NCBI RefSeq assembly: GCF_030128875.1
Contig: NZ_CP124620.1
Location: forward strand, 2,728,001 to 2,792,000
Direction of reading: 5' to 3'
Length of the DNA stretch: 64,000 nucleotides
Source: Stenotrophomonas sp. BIO128-Bstrain
GTDB taxonomy: Bacteria; Pseudomonadota; Gammaproteobacteria; Xanthomonadales; Xanthomonadaceae
Shown piece after piece: positions 17,747-27,255 of the stretch. Every line of letters begins with the position of its first letter. Position 1 is the first letter of the stretch. Below the pieces are notes generated by a model. That model saw only the letters and a list, made by a program, of their open reading frames with translations. It was not told the origin of the DNA and made no database searches. The position numbers were made by a program, and so were the translations under genes.

Positions 17747-20233
17747 TCAGCGGCCGCCCTCGGGCAGGGCGAACACCACCAGACTGTCGCCCAGCTTGGT
17801 TTCGAAGCGCGCGTGGCCGCCGGCGGCAATGGCCACGTACTGCCGCCCCTGGTGCATGTAGGTCATGGCCGAGGCCTGGGCGCCGGCGGGCAGGCGCCCT
17901 TCCCACAGCAGCTCGCCGCTTCGGGTGTCGAAGGCGCGCAGGTAGTTGTCCTGCGCGGCGGCGATGAAGGTGAGGCCCGAGCGCGTCACCACCGCGCCGC
18001 CGAGGTTGGGCGTGCCGATGGTGATCTTCAGCCGCGTCGGTATGCCCAGCGGCCCGGTGTCGAAGCCGGTGCCCAGGGGGCGCGACCACAGCAGCCGGCC
18101 GCTGCGCAGGTCGGTGGCCGACAGAAAGCCCCAGGGCGGGTCGATGCAGGGCACCTGCAGCGGCGACATCCAGTTGGGCCGCGCCACGCCATAGGGCGTG
18201 CCGGCCTGCGGCGCGATGCGCTGGTCGGCGCGCGCGCCGCCGTCGCCCAGCGCCCGGTCCTCCACCTGCGCGCGCGGCGTCAGCGTGATGCGGTTCGGCA
18301 GGCGGCTGTGGTTGGTGATGAGCAGCTGTGCCTCGGGGTCGACCGCCAGCCCGCCCCAGTTCATGCCGCCCACGATGCCGGGAAACAGCAGGATGCCGCC
18401 GGGGTTCTCGCTGGGCGGCGTGTACATGCCCTCGTACTCCATCTGGCGGAAGGCGATGCGGCACAGCGCGGCGTCGATGGGCGTCAGGCCGAAGCTGTTG
18501 GCCTCGGTCAGCACCTCGGGCTCGGGGCCGGGCATGCCGGCGAAGTTGGGCATGCCGACCGATTGCGGCTGCGTCGGCGCGTAGCGCTCGCCCGGCAGCG
18601 TGCCGGCGGGCACCGGGCGCTCCTGCACCGGCTTGACGGCCTCGCCGGTGCGCGCGTCCAGCACGAACACCGAGCCGGTCTTGGTGCCCTGCACCACCAC
18701 GCGGCGTGGCGTGCCGTCGACGTCGATGTCGGTCACCAGGGGCTGCGCGCCCAGGTCGTAGTCCCACAGGTCGTGGTGCACGGTGTTGACGTGCCAGCGC
18801 GTGTTGCCGGTGTGCATGTCGAGCGCCACCACGGCCGAGGTGAAGGCGTCCTCGGCCGCCGTGCGGTCGCCGCCGTAATGGTCGGCGGCGGCGTTGCCGG
18901 TGCCCATGAACACCAGGCCCAGACGCTCGTCGGCCGAGATCACGTTCCACACGTTGGGCGTGCCGCGCGGCCACAGCTCGCCTGCGGCCAGCGGGGCCTG
19001 CGCATCGTCGGCACGCTTGGCGTCCCAGGCCCAGCGCAGCGCGCCGGTAACGGCGTCGTAGGCGCGCACCACGCCGCCCGGCGCGTCGCGGCGCTGGTTG
19101 TCGCTGACCTGCTGGCCCACGATGACCAGCCCACCCACCACCGCCGGCCCCGAGGTGTTGGACGAGAAGCCGATCACCTGGTTGCCCATGCGCTCGGCCA
19201 GGTTCACGGTGCCGCCGTGGCCGAAGCCGGGACACACCTGCCCGCTGGCCGCGTCCAGCGCGATCAGCCGGCTGTCGGTGGTGGCCAGCAGGATGCGGCG
19301 CGCGCACAGCTCGCCAGCGGGCGCCTGCGCCTGCTCGTGGTAGCCGACGGCGCGGCAGGTGGCGCTGAACAGCGGCTCCATCGCGGCCGGCGGCACCTGG
19401 GGGTCGAAGTGCCACTGCTGGCGGCCGGTGGCCGGGTCGAGCGCGAACACCTGGCTGCTGGGCGAGCACACGTACAGGCTGTCGCCGATCTTCAGCGGCG
19501 TGTTCTGGAAGGCGTAGTACACGCGCTCGTTGGGCGCCCAGTCGTTGGTGTGGAACGCCCAGGCCTGCTCGAGTTGCCCAACGTTGCGCGGCGTGATCTG
19601 CGCCGCCTCGGAAAAGCGCTGGCCCAGGTTGGAGCCGCCGAAGGCCAGCCACTCGTCGGCACCGCGCTTCAAGGCGGTGCGGCCCAGCGCATCGGGCGCG
19701 GCGGCTTGCGGCGCCGCCTGCGCCTGCGCCGGCCACAGGCGCGGGGCCAGCGCCGTCAGGGCCAGCGTGCCCAGCACCGTCACCGCGGCCACCGGTGCCC
19801 AGGCCGGTGACCGGCGTCGTGGCCCGCGGTCGCCCGCGCGGCGGCGCATCCACCACCAGGCCAGCGCCATCAGCAGCCACAGGCCGGCCAGCAGGCCCAC
19901 GCGCCCCGCCAGGTCGAAACCCCAGGCCGGGCGCCAGCCCTTGCCGTGAATCTCCCACAGCGCCCACGCCAGGGTGGCCAGCACGGTGAGCCCGTAGCAC
20001 CACAGGCCGGCGCTGACCCGGCGCCGCAACACCAGCAGCGCGCCGGCCAGCGCCGCCACGCCGGCCAGCAGGTAGTAGGCGCTGCCGCCCAGCGCCAGCA
20101 GTTGCACGCCCAGCGCCGCCATGGCCAGCGCCAGCAGCAGCAACAGCCAGGCCAGCACGATCTGCAGCCACCAGGCAGGGCCGCTGAACAGGGTGGCAGG
20201 GGCGGCGGCGGTGGGGTGGTGTGGTGGAGTCAT
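17747..20233 (-). CDS. gcd: Membrane-bound PQQ-dependent glucose dehydrogenase
   Basis: 828 aa. Five membrane helices lie in the first ~130 residues (WWLQIVLAWLLLLLALAMA, LLALGGSAYYLLAGVAALAG, GLWCYGLTVLATLAWALW and two more). The rest is a periplasmic eight-bladed PQQ propeller with repeated blade motifs such as VFALDPATGRQQWHFDPQV, VRAYDAVTGALRWAWDAK and LRAFDTRSGELLWEGRLP. The family oxidises glucose to gluconolactone and passes electrons to ubiquinone; length and layout match mGDH (~800 aa). The gene is complete, with start at 20233 and 70 bp of upstream DNA before the oriIS of copy D. Very GC-rich, Comamonadaceae-like by impression. Confidence 0.9.
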   Translation of the reverse strand: MTPPHHPTAAAPATLFSGPAWWLQIVLAWLLLLLALAMAALGVQLLALGGSAYYLLAGVAALAGALLVLRRRVSAGLWCYGLTVLATLAWALWEIHGKGWRPAWGFDLAGRVGLLAGLWLLMALAWWWMRRRAGDRGPRRRSPAWAPVAAVTVLGTLALTALAPRLWPAQAQAAPQAAAPDALGRTALKRGADEWLAFGGSNLGQRFSEAAQITPRNVGQLEQAWAFHTNDWAPNERVYYAFQNTPLKIGDSLYVCSPSSQVFALDPATGRQQWHFDPQVPPAAMEPLFSATCRAVGYHEQAQAPAGELCARRILLATTDSRLIALDAASGQVCPGFGHGGTVNLAERMGNQVIGFSSNTSGPAVVGGLVIVGQQVSDNQRRDAPGGVVRAYDAVTGALRWAWDAKRADDAQAPLAAGELWPRGTPNVWNVISADERLGLVFMGTGNAAADHYGGDRTAAEDAFTSAVVALDMHTGNTRWHVNTVHHDLWDYDLGAQPLVTDIDVDGTPRRVVVQGTKTGSVFVLDARTGEAVKPVQERPVPAGTLPGERYAPTQPQSVGMPNFAGMPGPEPEVLTEANSFGLTPIDAALCRIAFRQMEYEGMYTPPSENPGGILLFPGIVGGMNWGGLAVDPEAQLLITNHSRLPNRITLTPRAQVEDRALGDGGARADQRIAPQAGTPYGVARPNWMSPLQVPCIDPPWGFLSATDLRSGRLLWSRPLGTGFDTGPLGIPTRLKITIGTPNLGGAVVTRSGLTFIAAAQDNYLRAFDTRSGELLWEGRLPAGAQASAMTYMHQGRQYVAIAAGGHARFETKLGDSLVVFALPEGGR

Positions 20234-20302
20234 GGGCGGTCGGCAAGGGTGGGGCCAGCGGGAAGGAGCATGCGACCAATGCTACGCGCCATACTGACAG
20301 GG

Positions 20303-22184
20303 GGGTATAGGAAGTTCAACCGCCCTTTTTTGCGAGTCTGGCGGGTAGGAAGCGGCCGCGCAAGCGCCGCTTTGGGCACAGATCGGGCACAGATCGGGGG
20401 TTCATGCGTGGGTTTTCGACATCGCGGGGCCACGCAGCGGCTCAGTGCGTAGCCATTTCTCACCGAATCCCGGCACAGGGCCGAGCGCAGCCCTGCGGGG
20501 TCGTGGCCGCATCGGATCGGATTCTGCTTTCGCTTCCGGTTGAGTGGCCGGCACCTCGTCACGCGGCCGGCGGCGGGGCGCGCGCTGCGGGCCGGTAGTG
20601 CGCTTGCTCCAGCGCGCCGTGCTTCTCGAAGTGGGCGAGGATGGCGCGGATGGCGGTGGGTTCCTCGATGCTGGCGACGATCCGTACCGCGCCGCCGCAG
20701 TGGGCGCAGGTGGTGATGTCGATGGAAAAGACCCGCTTGAGCCGTTGCGCCCAGCTCATCGCACGGCGCTTCTGCTCGGGGCTGCGCGGCTCGTCGTGGG
20801 CGCTGACGTCCACCGGCACTGCATCGCTCGCAGGCCGCTTGCCGCGCCCCGATGGCGTCACCTGCGCGCGCAGGTTTGCATTCGGGGCGAATACGCCGTG
20901 GAAGCGGGTGAGATGCGCGCGTGGCGGCGGGACCAGTGCCGCCAGCTTGGCGATGAAGTCCACCGCATCCCATTCGACATGCGTGGTGCCATTGCGCCAC
21001 GGCGTCTTGAGCTGGTAACGCACCCTGCCCTGTGGCGAGATCGATAGCCGCTGCTCGCTGATCGCCGGGCGCGTGATGTAGCGGCACAGCTTTTCGAGCT
21101 TGTGGCTTTCGTGTGCTTCCGCGGCCACGCCGGCATGCAGCGAGAAGCCGCCGACCTTGCCGGCGTCGCCGTCCAGAGAACCCGCATCACCGGGTAGCGT
21201 TTTCAGGGTGACGACCTTGCGGCCAGCGTCGCGACCGGTGGCGATGCGGTAGGTCATCGAACTCATCCGCAGCGCGTCCATGCCGTCGTCGCCCGCCGCG
21301 CTGTCGGACAGAAACACGGATTCGTCTTCGCCTTCGAGCCAGCCGCGGCGCGACAGGTGCCGGCAGACGCGATGCGCGATGGTGTTGGCGACCTGCGTCA
21401 GTTGCGCCGATGTGGGCGCACGGGTGCGGTGCAGGCGCGGCTTGCGCTGCGGACGCTCGGTGGTGTCCTCGTACACGCCGTCGAGCCACAGCATGTGGAA
21501 GTGGATGTTGAGATTCAGCGCGCTGCCGAAGCGCTGGATCAGGGTCACCACGCCGCATTGCGCCGTATCCCGCGGCACGCCGGCCTGATCGGCAAGCCAA
21601 CCGGCGATCACACGATGCACGATGCCCAGCACCGGGCTGATGGCCTCCGGCTTGCTGGCGAACAGGAAGCGCAACGGGTAGGGGAAACTCAGCACCCATT
21701 GCCGCACCGGCCGCGGGCCGAACACCTCGTCCACCAGATGCCGCGCCGACTCGGCCATGCGCCGTGCGCCGCAGCTCGGGCACAGCCCGCGCTTCTTGCA
21801 GGAATACGCCACCAGCCTCTCGGCACGACAGTGCTCGCAGACCACCCGCAGGAAGCCGTGCTCGAGCACGCCGCAACGCAGGTAGGCATCGAACGCCTCG
21901 CGGACATATCCGGGCAGCGAGCGGCCCTCCGCTTCGATCCGTACAATGAAGTCCGGGTAGTGCGCCTCTACCAACGCGTACAGCAGCGTGCGCTCGGGCG
22001 CGTGGCGCGCGTACCGCGAACCGGTGTGGGCGGACGGCAGTGGCGCGCATCCCGCGGCTTGCCGCCGGGATGTGGCGAGGCGCGGCACGCAGCGCTCCGG
22101 TGCGGGGACGGCTGCTCAGTGTTGCGCCTGTGTTCGCACGTTCGTATCGGTGCGTTCTGATCTTCGCGTCAGACATTGCCGCGG
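20303..22184 (-). mobile_element. ISCR/IS91-type element, copy D (complete)
   Basis: 1882 bp from oriIS (GGGTATAGG at 20303) to the deduced terIS end CATTGCCGCGG at 22184. The outer limit of terIS comes from comparison with copy E: the two are near-identical up to CCGCGG, then diverge completely (GACGGTGC here, CGACTCCC in E). It holds a complete transposase. The 3' region differs from the other copies near 20521-20550. Confidence 0.9.
20559..22088 (-). CDS. ISCR/IS91-family transposase (copy D)
   Basis: 509 aa from GTG 22088. It has the same domain order as copy A: N-terminal zinc cysteines, LNLNIHFHMLWLDG (HUH), KLCRYITRP (tyrosine) and C-terminal CAHCGG. It is the most divergent copy in the middle region (VPRDTAQCGVVTLIQR, GVYEDTTERPQRKPRLHR, SAAGDDGMDALR, KTLPGDAGSLDGDAG) and in the C-terminal linker (PASDAVPVDVSAHDEP). 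It looks intact and could supply transposase for the other copies. Confidence 0.92.
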   Translation of the reverse strand: MPRLATSRRQAAGCAPLPSAHTGSRYARHAPERTLLYALVEAHYPDFIVRIEAEGRSLPGYVREAFDAYLRCGVLEHGFLRVVCEHCRAERLVAYSCKKRGLCPSCGARRMAESARHLVDEVFGPRPVRQWVLSFPYPLRFLFASKPEAISPVLGIVHRVIAGWLADQAGVPRDTAQCGVVTLIQRFGSALNLNIHFHMLWLDGVYEDTTERPQRKPRLHRTRAPTSAQLTQVANTIAHRVCRHLSRRGWLEGEDESVFLSDSAAGDDGMDALRMSSMTYRIATGRDAGRKVVTLKTLPGDAGSLDGDAGKVGGFSLHAGVAAEAHESHKLEKLCRYITRPAISEQRLSISPQGRVRYQLKTPWRNGTTHVEWDAVDFIAKLAALVPPPRAHLTRFHGVFAPNANLRAQVTPSGRGKRPASDAVPVDVSAHDEPRSPEQKRRAMSWAQRLKRVFSIDITTCAHCGGAVRIVASIEEPTAIRAILAHFEKHGALEQAHYRPAARAPPPAA

Positions 22185-22238
22185 GACGGTGCAAATAATC
22201 CCTGGGTGTTTGCCCCCTTAAAAAATCCGGAAATTTTC

Positions 22239-22829
22239 ATGCTGCGCCGACTCTATGACTGGACGATCTCGCTTGCTGCCCGAAAGTCCGCCGAATACTG
22301 GCTCGCCTTCATCGCCTTTATAGAAAGCTCGGTATTTCTGGTGCCCGCCGATGTGCTCTTTCTTCCGATGGCGCTTGCGCGCCCGGAACGGGCCTATCGT
22401 TACGCGCTCGTCGCAACCATCTTTTCCGTTCTTGGCGGCATAGCAGGCTGGTATTTGGGCTATCATGCCTATGAGCAGGTCGCAAAGCCTGTGCTTGAAA
22501 TGTATGGCAAGCTCGACACCTTCGAGCAAATGCGCGGAACGACCAGCGCCGACATGATTCTGCTGATGCTCATCACATCAGGCCTCGCGCATCTGCCGCC
22601 GATCAAGGTTGTCACCATCCTCTCCGGCGCGGCAGGCATCAATATCTGGCTGTTCATTGCATCCGCGATCATTGCGCGCGGCGCACGATTCTTCTTCCTC
22701 GCATGGCTGTTGAAGCGTTATGGTGAACCGATCCGCGAATTTATCGAAAAGCGTCTCGGCCTGCTGGCTGGTCTCGTTGCTGTTTTGCTGATCGTGCTCT
22801 TCGTCGGGATTAAATATCTGAACGCCTGA
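22239..22829 (+). CDS. YqaA/DedA-like membrane protein (VTT domain)
   Basis: 196 aa with about five hydrophobic segments. Features include the N-terminal EYWLAFIAFIESSVFLVPAD re-entrant motif and GGIAGWYLGYHAYE, typical of the YqaA branch of the DedA/VTT family, whose members act in membrane homeostasis and lipid flipping. The C-terminal helix is LVAVLLIVLFVGIKYL. ATG at 22239 lies 55 bp after terIS of copy D, so its own promoter may be lost. Composition is less GC-rich than the ISCR copies on either side. It is followed by a DsbB-like gene on the same strand, a Brucella/Ochrobactrum-like pairing by impression. Confidence 0.8.
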   Translation: MLRRLYDWTISLAARKSAEYWLAFIAFIESSVFLVPADVLFLPMALARPERAYRYALVATIFSVLGGIAGWYLGYHAYEQVAKPVLEMYGKLDTFEQMRGTTSADMILLMLITSGLAHLPPIKVVTILSGAAGINIWLFIASAIIARGARFFFLAWLLKRYGEPIREFIEKRLGLLAGLVAVLLIVLFVGIKYLNA

Positions 22830-22921
22830 TTTTGCCTCAAGCCGGTCAAATTTAATTGCTTGGAGGCGAAGCAGTATTTTAGGCTAAAGAAATAAGGCCA
22901 GCATGGCGCAGGAAATTTCAT

Positions 22922-23446
22922 ATGACATTTGCACTTAACAAGCCGGTTGGCAAAATTCAGTCTTGGACCGCAGGCATCATGGCAGTCGGAATGGCTGCAA
23001 CAGTCGGAACGGCTTTGGGCTTCGAGCATCTGGCTGGTTTCATGCCCTGCAAACTCTGCCTTGAAGAACGCACGCCTTATTATATCGGCGTTCCGGTTCT
23101 GGCCGCAGCCTGGGTTTCTTATAGATTGAAATGGCCTCCGGTTCTCACGCGCGGTCTGATCCTGATTGGTGCACTGCTGATGACCTTTGGCCTTGCGCTT
23201 GCCATCTATCACACCGGTGTCGAACTCAAATACTGGCCGGGTCCGGCTGATTGCAGCGCAGCCACCATGAAGCTCACGCTGGATGCCGGCAATCTGCTCG
23301 GCGATCTCAACGCGACCCGCCCGCCTGCATGTGACAGCGCACCGGGCTTCTTTCTCGGCCTGTCATTTGCAGGATGGAACGTGGTCGCAAGCCTGTTTTT
23401 TGCAGCGATTGGCTACTACGGCGCTTTTGCAAAAGGTGGAAAGTAA
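22922..23446 (+). CDS. DsbB-family disulfide bond formation protein
   Basis: 174 aa with four membrane helices. The first periplasmic-side cysteine pair is CKLC (GFMPCKLCLEERTPYY) and a second pair lies in the longer loop (GPADCSAATM and RPPACDSAPG). This two-pair arrangement is the DsbB signature: the protein reoxidises DsbA and passes electrons to quinone. The spacing differs from E. coli DsbB and fits the alphaproteobacterial branch. It starts at an ATG preceded by a weak GGA box. It is transcribed with the DedA-like gene, 92 bp apart. Confidence 0.82.
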   Translation: MTFALNKPVGKIQSWTAGIMAVGMAATVGTALGFEHLAGFMPCKLCLEERTPYYIGVPVLAAAWVSYRLKWPPVLTRGLILIGALLMTFGLALAIYHTGVELKYWPGPADCSAATMKLTLDAGNLLGDLNATRPPACDSAPGFFLGLSFAGWNVVASLFFAAIGYYGAFAKGGK

Positions 23447-23618
23447 GAGGGAATTCTGAGGAAGTTGTTCTTTCTGGGATCCGAATCAAAAAGCGGCAGG
23501 CCATGGCGAAAATGGTGGTTCTCGAATGCCGAAGCGAAATATAATTTTGGGTGCATGAGCATCAGAACGTAGACAAATTGCCATTTGCAGACCGGCATGG
23601 CGACTTTTGGAGCAGACA

Positions 23619-24191
23619 CTAAGGCTCCAGTTCGACATCCCAATACAGAAAATCGAGCCAGCTTTCATGAAGATGGTTGGGTGGGAAAAGACGGCCATTT
23701 TTGTGCAGATCCTGCACGCTCGGCATGACCGGCTTCTGACGCGGCCACATATGTGCTTGAGCTGGCATCAACCCGCCTTTGCGCAGATTGCAAGGGGAGC
23801 ACGCGGCGACCACATTTTCCCACGTCGTCTCGCCGCCATGGCAACGCGGGGTAACGTGATCAAAGGTCAGATCATGCGGAGAGCCGCAATACTGACATTC
23901 AAAACGATCACGCAGAAACAGATTGAAGCGCGTAAACGCCGGATGACGCGGCGGCTTTACATATTCTTTCAGGCAAATCACGCTCGGCAAACGCATGGAA
24001 AACGATGGCGAAGATACGACCTGATCATATTCCGCCACGATATGCACACGTTCAAGAAAGACTGCCTTGATCGCATCCTGCCAGGACCAGAGCGACAAAG
24101 GGTAATAGCTGAGCGGCCGATAGTCCGCATTGAGAACCAGAGCAGGCAAACCACTGCTCGAAACGGTTCGGGGAGAGACGGCTACATTCAA
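23619..24191 (-). CDS. HNH endonuclease family protein
   Basis: 190 aa. The C-terminal HNH domain shows FECQYCGSPHDLTFDHV followed by RCHGGETTWENVVAACSPC and NLRKGG: two CxxC zinc knuckles, the catalytic H in FDHV and the N of WENV. The N-terminal half (LVLNADYRPLSYYPLSLW) is conserved in chromosomal HNH proteins of unknown role. I chose the TTG at 24191 because a strong GGAGGT sits six bases upstream; the in-frame ATG at 24245 has no such site. It converges on the DsbB-like gene. Confidence 0.85.
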   Translation of the reverse strand: MNVAVSPRTVSSSGLPALVLNADYRPLSYYPLSLWSWQDAIKAVFLERVHIVAEYDQVVSSPSFSMRLPSVICLKEYVKPPRHPAFTRFNLFLRDRFECQYCGSPHDLTFDHVTPRCHGGETTWENVVAACSPCNLRKGGLMPAQAHMWPRQKPVMPSVQDLHKNGRLFPPNHLHESWLDFLYWDVELEP

Positions 24192-24356
24192 GGGCACACC
24201 TCCTTCAGAGCAACTCCGAAAGGAAAAGTGCGAATGGCTTTCCATGCGGAACTGCGCTCTTCACCGAAGCGCCCCGCACCCGTTATGGGCGCAACCTACA
24301 ACGCTCCAGCTTTGTGAAAGCGGCAGCGCGATAGGCAGGAGATCAAGTTTCTGCGG

Positions 24357-26231
24357 GGTATAGGAAGTTCAACCGCCCTTTTTTGCGAGTCTGGCGGGTA
24401 GGAAGCGGCCGCGCAAGCGCCGCTTTGGGCACAGATCGGGCACAGATCGGGGGTTCATGCGTGGGTTTTCGACATCGCGGGGCCACGCAGCGGCTCAGTG
24501 CGTAGCCATTTCTCACCGAATCCCGGCACAGGGCCGAGCGCAGCCCTGCGGGGTCGTGGCCGCATCGGATCGGACTCTGGCTTGGCTGCCGGCTGTGTGG
24601 CCGGCACCTCGTCACGCGGCCGGCGGCGGCGCGCGCGCTGCGGGCCGGTAGTGCGCTTGCTCCAGCGCGCCGTGCTTCTCGAAGTGGGCGAGGATGGCGC
24701 GGATGGCGGTGGGTTCCTCGATGCTGGCGACGATCCGTACCGCGCCGCCGCAGTGGGCGCAGGTGGTGATGTCGATGGAAAAGACCCGCTTGAGCCGTTG
24801 CGCCCAGCTCATCGCACGGCGCTTCTGCTCGGGGCTGCGCGGCTCGTCGTGGGCGCTTGCGTCAACCGGCGCCGCATCGCCCGCAGGCCGCTTGCCGCGC
24901 CCCGATGGCGTCACCTGCGCGCGCAGGTTTGCATTCGGGGCGAATACGCCGTGGAAGCGGGTGAGATGCGCGCGAGTTGGCGGGACCAGTGCCGCCAGCT
25001 TGGCGATGAAGTCCACCGCATCCCATTCGACATGCGTGGTCCCATTTCGCCACGGCGTCGTGAGCTGATACCGCACCCTACCCTGCGGTGAGATCGACAG
25101 CCGCTGCTCGCTGATCGCCGGGCGCGTGATGTAGCGGCACAGCTTTTCGAGCTTGTGGCTTTCGTGTGCTTCCGCGGCCACGCCGGCATGCAGCGAGAAG
25201 CCGCCGACCTTGCCGGCATCGCCCTCCAGCGAGCCTGCGTCACCGGGCAATGTTTGCAGCGTGACGACCTTGCGGCCAGCGTCGCGACCGGTGGCGATGC
25301 GGTAGGTCATCGAACTCATCCGCAGCCCATCCATGCCGTCGTCGCTACCCGCGCTGTCGGACAGGAACACGGATTCGTCTTCGCCTTCGAGCCAGCCGCG
25401 GCGCGACAGGTGCCGGCACACGCGATGCGCGATGGTGTTGGCGAGCTGCGTCAGTTGCGCAGAGGTGGGGGCGCGGCGCAGGCGCGGCTTGCGCCGCGGG
25501 GGCTCGACGTTCGCGTCGTACACGCCGTCGAGCCACAGCATGTGGAAGTGGATGTTGAGATTCAGCGCGCTGCCGAAGCGCTGGATCAGGGTCACCACGC
25601 CGCATTGCGCCGTATCCCGCGGCACGCCGGCCTGATCGGCAAGCCAACCGGCGATCACACGATGCACGATGCCCAGCACCGGGCTGATGGCCTCCGGCTT
25701 GCTGGCGAACAGGAAGCGCAACGGGTAGGGGAAACTCAGCACCCATTGCCGCACCGGCCGCGGGCCGAACACCTCGTCCACCAGATGCCGCGCCGACTCG
25801 GCCATGCGCCGTGCGCCGCAGCTCGGGCACAGCCCGCGCTTCTTGCAGGAATACGCCACCAGCCTCTCGGCACGACAGTGCTCGCAGACCACGCGCAGAA
25901 AGCCGTGCTCGAGCACGCCGCAGCGCAGGTAGGTCTCGAACTCCTCGCGGACATATCCGGGCAGCGAGCGGCCCTCCGCTTCGATCCGTACAATGAAGTC
26001 CGGGTAGTGCGCCTCTACCAACGCGTACAGCAGCGTGCGCTCGGGCGCGTGGCGCGCGTACCGCGAACCGGTGTGGGCGGACGGCAGTGGCGCGCATCCC
26101 GCGGCTTGCCGCCGGGATGTGGCGAGGCGCGGCACGCAGCGCTCCGGTGCGGGGACGGCTGCTCAGTGTTGCGCCTGTGTTCGCACGTTCGTATCGGTGC
26201 GTTCTGATCTTCGCGTCAGACATTGCCGCGG
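24357..26231 (-). mobile_element. ISCR/IS91-type element, copy E (complete)
   Basis: 1875 bp from oriIS (24357) to terIS (CATTGCCGCGG ending 26231). The terIS-proximal half is almost identical to copy D and the oriIS-proximal half resembles copies A and C. The element is therefore itself a mosaic. Confidence 0.9.
24612..26135 (-). CDS. ISCR/IS91-family transposase (copy E)
   Basis: 507 aa from GTG 26135, with intact zinc cysteines, LNLNIHFHML (HUH), KLCRYITRP and CAHCGG. The N-terminal half is D-like (VPRDTAQCGVVTLIQR). From DGVYDANVEPPRRKPRLRR onward it switches to the A-like sequence, including SAGSDDGMDGLR and QTLPGDAGSLEGD. Single changes unique to this copy include YQLTTPWRNG and LVPPTRAHL. 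It appears functional. Confidence 0.92.
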   Translation of the reverse strand: MPRLATSRRQAAGCAPLPSAHTGSRYARHAPERTLLYALVEAHYPDFIVRIEAEGRSLPGYVREEFETYLRCGVLEHGFLRVVCEHCRAERLVAYSCKKRGLCPSCGARRMAESARHLVDEVFGPRPVRQWVLSFPYPLRFLFASKPEAISPVLGIVHRVIAGWLADQAGVPRDTAQCGVVTLIQRFGSALNLNIHFHMLWLDGVYDANVEPPRRKPRLRRAPTSAQLTQLANTIAHRVCRHLSRRGWLEGEDESVFLSDSAGSDDGMDGLRMSSMTYRIATGRDAGRKVVTLQTLPGDAGSLEGDAGKVGGFSLHAGVAAEAHESHKLEKLCRYITRPAISEQRLSISPQGRVRYQLTTPWRNGTTHVEWDAVDFIAKLAALVPPTRAHLTRFHGVFAPNANLRAQVTPSGRGKRPAGDAAPVDASAHDEPRSPEQKRRAMSWAQRLKRVFSIDITTCAHCGGAVRIVASIEEPTAIRAILAHFEKHGALEQAHYRPAARAPPPAA

Positions 26232-26391
26232 CGACTCCCGCCTCGACCGCCTCGACACCCAGGTGCAGGGCGCGGCCCAGAGCGCCGAATCCGCCAATCA
26301 GGGCGCCCAGCGCGCCAACCAGCGCCTCGACCAGATCGAAGGCCGCGTGCAGCAGCTGGAATCGTCGCCGCGCCGCGTGCCGCGCGGGTGA
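26232..26391 (+). pseudogene. C-terminal coiled-coil fragment of an unidentified protein
   Basis: The frame is open from the terIS end of copy E and stops at 26391, about 52 residues. It shows heptad-like repeats (RLDRLDTQVQGAAQSAES, ANQRLDQIEGRVQQLESS), as in small alanine-zipper lipoproteins or OmpA-linked coiled coils. The N-terminus is lost. Confidence 0.45.
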
Positions 26392-26486
26392 GCACGCACT
26401 CCGCTTGACCGACCGGCGCGGGGATCCGTCGCCTGCGCGGCGCGGATCCCCGCGTTGGATGGTGTTCCGCCCCCGAGGAGCTTCCC

Positions 26487-27194
26487 ATCCGTACTTTCCC
26501 CCACTCCCTCTCCCACCCGGGCCGGCGCGCGGTTGCGCTGGCGCTGGCGCTGGCCAGCGTGGGCGCCACCGCCAGCGCGCGCGACGACGGCACCCCGCCG
26601 GTGACGTCACTGGACGAACTGCCCCGCGGCCAGGACGTCTCCGACACGGTGATCGAACTGGCCGGCTGGGTCGTCGCCTCCGGCGACAGCCAGGGCTATC
26701 CCTTCGCGATCATGGACAAGGCCGCCGCCCAGATCCTCGTGTTCGGCGGCGATGGCCGCCTGCGCGGCGCCGCGCCCGGCCTGTTCGGCTCCGCCGTGGG
26801 CGACCACACCGCCCCCGGCATCGCGGGCCTCGCCCTGCGCGAGATCCCCGGCCGCGACCGCACCACCCCGGCCGGCCGCTTCGTCGGCGGCTACGGTCCG
26901 TCCATCGATGCCGGCCGCGTGCTGTGGGTCGACTACGACTCCGCGGTCTCGATCCACCCGACCGCGACCGGCGTGCCGGAGGAAAAGCGCCCCGAGCGTC
27001 TGGCCTCGCCAACGCCGGATGACAACCGGGTCACCCACGGCTGCATCAACGTGTCTCCGGCGTTCTACGAGCAGGTCGTCAGCCCCACCTTCGCGCGCGG
27101 CGGCGTGTTCTACGTGCTGCCGGACGAGGGCTCGCTGGAGGAGGCGTTTCCGGAGTTCGCGGGCGCCGGCACCCGGAAGACCGCCGGCGACTGA
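26487..27194 (+). CDS. L,D-transpeptidase (YkuD type), start codon unclear
   Basis: About 235 aa counted from 26487. A signal-peptide-like N-terminus (RRAVALALALASVGATASA) precedes a YkuD-type domain. The catalytic motif is THGCINVS, with His184 and Cys186 on this numbering. Such enzymes form 3-3 peptidoglycan cross-links or attach lipoproteins. No ATG exists in frame upstream of the signal sequence; a GAGGAG box sits six bases before an ATC codon at 26487, as if a start ATG had changed to ATC. The first conventional start is GTG 26559, which would drop most of the signal peptide. Confidence 0.75.
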   Translation: MRTFPHSLSHPGRRAVALALALASVGATASARDDGTPPVTSLDELPRGQDVSDTVIELAGWVVASGDSQGYPFAIMDKAAAQILVFGGDGRLRGAAPGLFGSAVGDHTAPGIAGLALREIPGRDRTTPAGRFVGGYGPSIDAGRVLWVDYDSAVSIHPTATGVPEEKRPERLASPTPDDNRVTHGCINVSPAFYEQVVSPTFARGGVFYVLPDEGSLEEAFPEFAGAGTRKTAGD

Positions 27195-27255
27195 GCACCG
27201 GTGCGTGGCCGCGCGGCGGATGACGCGGCGTCTCCGGTGCGTCGTCCGCAGCATG

